DNA of 64,000 nt. Origin: Steinernema hermaphroditum (Eukaryota; Nematoda; Chromadorea; Rhabditida; Steinernematidae). This document shows positions 59,975 through 64,000 of this stretch, in pieces. A program made the position numbers and the translations under genes. The stretch spans positions 10,292,001 to 10,356,000 of the forward strand of contig CM059622.1 in assembly GCA_030435675.1 (NCBI GenBank), given 5' to 3'. Under the pieces are notes generated by a model. It was not told the origin of the DNA and did not search any database. It was given only the letters and a program-made list of their open reading frames with translations. How positions within the stretch are numbered: the first letter of the stretch is position 1; every line of letters starts with the position of its first letter.

Positions 59975-60009
59975 TGATCCCGCGGCGAGAACTTCAGCTC
60001 GACTTCGAG

Positions 60010-60864
60010 ATGTACTTCTTCAGATCAACGCCTCTTCTTCTTCTTCTGAGCGTTCTCCTCGTGGACTCCGCTCCCACTCCGAACCTCGGATGTCCTCCGA
60101 AGTCGATTCGTGGAGTCAACGGCCGTCGCTGCTTCACAGTGGTCCCCGTGAGGATGAACTTCGAGGATGCGAAGACCGTCTGCGAAGTCTTTGAGGGAAA
60201 GATCGCCGTCAAGTGGAGCCGAGAGGACGAACAGAATCTGAGATGTGAGTCGACTGCCCTGCAGCTTCCATAAACATCCTTCCTTCAGCAGTGGCCCTCT
60301 CCTTGTTCGGCAAAGCCGATCTTAAGACCTCCCGTGCATGGAGTGACGACTGCACCGTCATCGACCTCAACACCGGAAGAAAAGAGTCAGTCAAGTGCAC
60401 AAAGACTTTTCCTTTCATCTGCGAGTCCGCCCCCAAGCACCTAAGTTCTCCTTCGTCCAAAGTGCCCAGCGGGTGGACACAACCTAGCCAGTTCATTTAC
60501 AAGGTTCAGAAGGAACGTCTCACCTGGGATCAGGCCAAGGAGAAGTGCGAAAGGGAGAATGCCCTCCTGGTGACCATACAGGACGCCTCGGAGAACGAGT
60601 TTCTCGCCGACTACGGTCTCAAGGCGCCTACTTGGTCGGGAGGCAGAGTGTCCAAGAAGGGCAACTTCTACTGGTATACACATGAGAAGGTGAAGTACCA
60701 CAACCTCGAAGACGACCAAAGCCTCGACAAGAAGACTTGCATCGCGGTAAGAGTTGTCCCGAGACCATAAGCACGTGGCTATACTGTAGATCGTCAACGG
60801 CAACTGGCAACCGAAATCGTGCGACGACCGTCTTCCCTACATCTGCAAACGGAAGATTGACTAA
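60010..60864 (+). CDS. Secreted protein with two C-type lectin-like domains (255 residues)
   Basis: Exons 60010-60244, 60289-60746, 60790-60864. A signal peptide (MYFFRSTPLLLLLSVLLVDS, cleavage before APTP) is followed by a short divergent CTLD (CPPKSIRGVNGRRCF ... FEDAKTVCEVFEGKIAV ... DDCTVIDL ... KTFPFICES). The second CTLD runs SGWTQPSQFIYKVQKERLTW, AKEKCERENALLVTIQDASE, WSGGRVSKKGNFYW, CIAIVNGNWQPKSCDDRLPY, ICKRK. Paired cysteines of the fold are present. Domain 1 lacks the WIG core, and neither has a clear EPN/QPD motif, so calcium-dependent sugar binding is not assured. Likely secreted; roles in immunity or cuticle are only family-level guesses. The longer in-frame ATG at 59974 lies over the expected transcription start and would bury the signal peptide. 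Confidence 0.88.
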
Positions 60865-61509
60865 ACTTAACTTAAGTATCTGCACAGTCTATCCTAGAAC
60901 ATAAAAAATTGTTTCCTCAGGCTGTCGCGTCGCTGTGAGCGCCACGAAAAAAGACGAGAATCTGTTGTCTGTTTATGTTTACAAAAAAACGGAACGAAGC
61001 GGAATCGCGTTTCAGTCATCCGCGTCAAAACATCTCGGGTGGCATCAGCTGGGACGGTGTTTATGGCAAATTTCCAACCGTCTAAAACTCAAAACACAGC
61101 CAAACACAGCCTTTCCGTTGGTTGTGGTCCAGTCCAAAAAGGACTGGAACATTGGAAAATTGACATTGGAACTCGCTAGAACAATCATCAGTGACATCAT
61201 CAAACAAAAATTCAGGTCCATGTTGGCCTTTCTGTGGAGAAATGTCGCTTTAAAATGGCTTTCATACTACAATGTTCTCTCATTCCTTGCTCCTCCAAAG
61301 CGTGTACCTCGACCCGAATATGAATCGAGGAGCCCTTGCTCCACAAGATGCCTAAACGAAGCTTAGCGCCGGGCCACCCTTTGAGTTAGATAAAAAAAGA
61401 CCAAAACTGTGTTGTCTCTGTGTTTACTGGAAATGCGATCCGAATGTAAACTTTATGCAGTGGAGAAGAATACATAAGTGAACAGGGGGTCGCTTCGTTT
61501 GTCGCCAAA
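60865..61509. other. Intergenic region between lectin genes
   Basis: A 143-codon plus-strand frame (60935-61366) has no domain, signal peptide or splice support; not called. A small hairpin (GTCCAGTCC-AAAAA-GGACTGGAAC) sits near 61130-61152. Confidence 0.5.
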
Positions 61510-61973
61510 ATGGAAAAGATCCTCTTCATCGTTCTCCTCCTTGCCCCCCTTGTCGTCGGCCAGGACTGCCCGGAAGGGTGGTTCTTCGCTCAGGACCACT
61601 GCTACCACATCTACTGTCCTCTGAAGCCGTGGAAGGAGGCGGAAGCCTACTGCCAGCAGCACGGAGGCCATCTTGCCTCCATCCACAGCCAGAAGGAGGT
61701 GGACCTCCTCCTGCAGCGCAGCGAGGGCTTCAACAACCTCTGGATCGGCGCCTCCTCTACCACCACTCCCCGCTTCAAGTGGATCGACGAATCCACCTGG
61801 GACTACGAGAACTGGCTCTTCCCCGAGAACGCCCGCGCTGATTCCTGTGTTCTGGCGAGTTTTCGTGTCCCAAACGGGCTCTCAAGGCGCCATTTCAGAT
61901 TTCGACCCTGGGAAAGTGGACTTCCGTCCAGTGTGACATGGAATTCAGCGCAATGTGTAAGAAGAATTTGTAA
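61510..61973 (+). CDS. Secreted single-domain C-type lectin-like protein (139 residues)
   Basis: Exons 61510-61854 and 61899-61973. A signal peptide MEKILFIVLLLAPLVVG is followed by one CTLD: CPEGWFFAQDHCYHIY, WKEAEAYCQQHGGHLASIHS, NNLWIGASSTTTPRFKWIDE, STWDYENWLFPEN, DSCVL, then after splicing WTSVQCDMEFSAMCKKNL. The WIG core and the four fold cysteines are present; EPN/QPD and WND motifs are not, so calcium/sugar binding is doubtful. The intron begins GCGAGT, a non-canonical GC donor. Without removing it the frame runs into sequence lacking the last two conserved cysteines. AATAAA at 61992-61997 follows the stop. Confidence 0.88.
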
Positions 61974-62540
61974 TCGAACACGGTTTGTGCAAATAAACAT
62001 CCAATAAATATTTGTTCATTTCCAAATAAAGGCATCATTTGAATCACTCGTTATGGTACCACAGAGGGAACAACAAATGCGACAGTAAATCGGATCAGAA
62101 TGGGGGATTCCTCAAAATTCGGCTCATTAACGTTTTCGTTTCTATCCAAAGTGTCACCATTCCGTGATTGTTACATATCAGTTGGAGTACATTACATATA
62201 GACTCTAGGTATACTTTAAACTACGAAAATTACTCCACTATTACGTTTTGTTCCAAAGGAACGTAAACATGCTCACGACACGTAATTTGTCTTTTGCCAC
62301 AAAAGTTGTCCCTCCGGTCATCGGTAGATTGTCCTTTCCGACCACAGAGCAAGAGAAGTTTGTATCTGCCTGCAGCACCATAAACATCAAAGGTTCACCC
62401 AGCGTCTCCTACGGCCTGTTTCAAGGACGCTTCACTCCAGTTAGTACCCAGGCGTCTGTGGAAACTTGATTGCCTTCGCGAGATGTAGTTTGTGCGTCGA
62501 GAGGGAAATAAAACGGCGCGCAGTGTTGAAATGACGGACG
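61974..62540. other. Intergenic region upstream of carboxylesterase gene 2
   Basis: Contains AATAAA signals at 61992 and 62003 for the lectin gene and an AAATAAAAC box near 62504 that may be the TATA element of the next gene. No other feature. Confidence 0.55.

Positions 62541-64000
<1,460 letters not shown>

Larger units (their letters stand above)
58608..60009. other. Intergenic region upstream of the lectin genes
   Basis: Includes the polyadenylation signal of the previous gene, a short TCTAATTCCATGG repeat cluster and the promoter of the 60010 gene. A 64-codon frame at 59461 has no domain. No RNA gene seen. Confidence 0.5.

Noticed and set aside
60935..61366. 143-codon open frame between the lectin genes
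   Set aside because: No signal peptide, domain or splice context, and composition like intergenic DNA.

Overview
The window is a piece of a nematode nuclear genome. The evidence is very short introns (many 39-48 bp) ending in TTTCAG or TTTTAG, two nematode cuticle collagens with the usual N-terminal hydrophobic segment, RxxR processing site and short Gly-X-Y blocks, and a vab-10-type spectraplakin locus that encodes both a plakin-repeat isoform and a spectrin-rod isoform. Coding DNA is GC-rich at third positions and intergenic DNA is more AT-rich. I cannot name the species. Compact introns and codon bias suggest a free-living or entomopathogenic rhabditid-type worm rather than C. elegans itself.

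Layout. 1-3725 is upstream DNA with a tandemly duplicated ~450 bp block. 3726-31925 (+) is the spectraplakin gene vab-10: N-terminal exon, two calponin-homology (CH) domains (actin binding), plakin domain with SH3, a charged R/E/D helix exon, a 6 kb plakin-repeat exon that ends the A isoform, then spectrin-repeat exons, an EF-hand pair, a GAS2 domain and an S/R-rich tail that end the B isoform. 32700-34392 (-), convergent with vab-10, is an E/Daughterless-class bHLH gene (hlh-2 type). About 10 kb (34.4-44.4 kb) follows with no convincing gene. It holds two copies of a ~200 bp dispersed element, two poly-G tracts and many copies of a TACSGTA palindrome.

44.5-48.6 kb (-) holds two 294-residue paralogous cuticle collagens. 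50358-53074 (+) is a membrane-anchored carboxylesterase-family gene. 55863-56311 and 58122-58607 (+) are two small paralogous AT-hook plus coiled-coil proteins. 60010-60864 and 61510-61973 (+) are two secreted C-type lectin-domain proteins. 62541 to the window end (+) is the 5' part of a second, secreted carboxylesterase, with a degenerate tRNA-Gly-like sequence antisense inside one intron.

The left half is conserved developmental machinery (epidermal and muscle attachment cytoskeleton, bHLH regulator). The right half is a lineage-variable array of small extracellular or detoxification-type genes with local duplications. All gene models were built by hand from reading frame, splice sites and phase. 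No database search was run.
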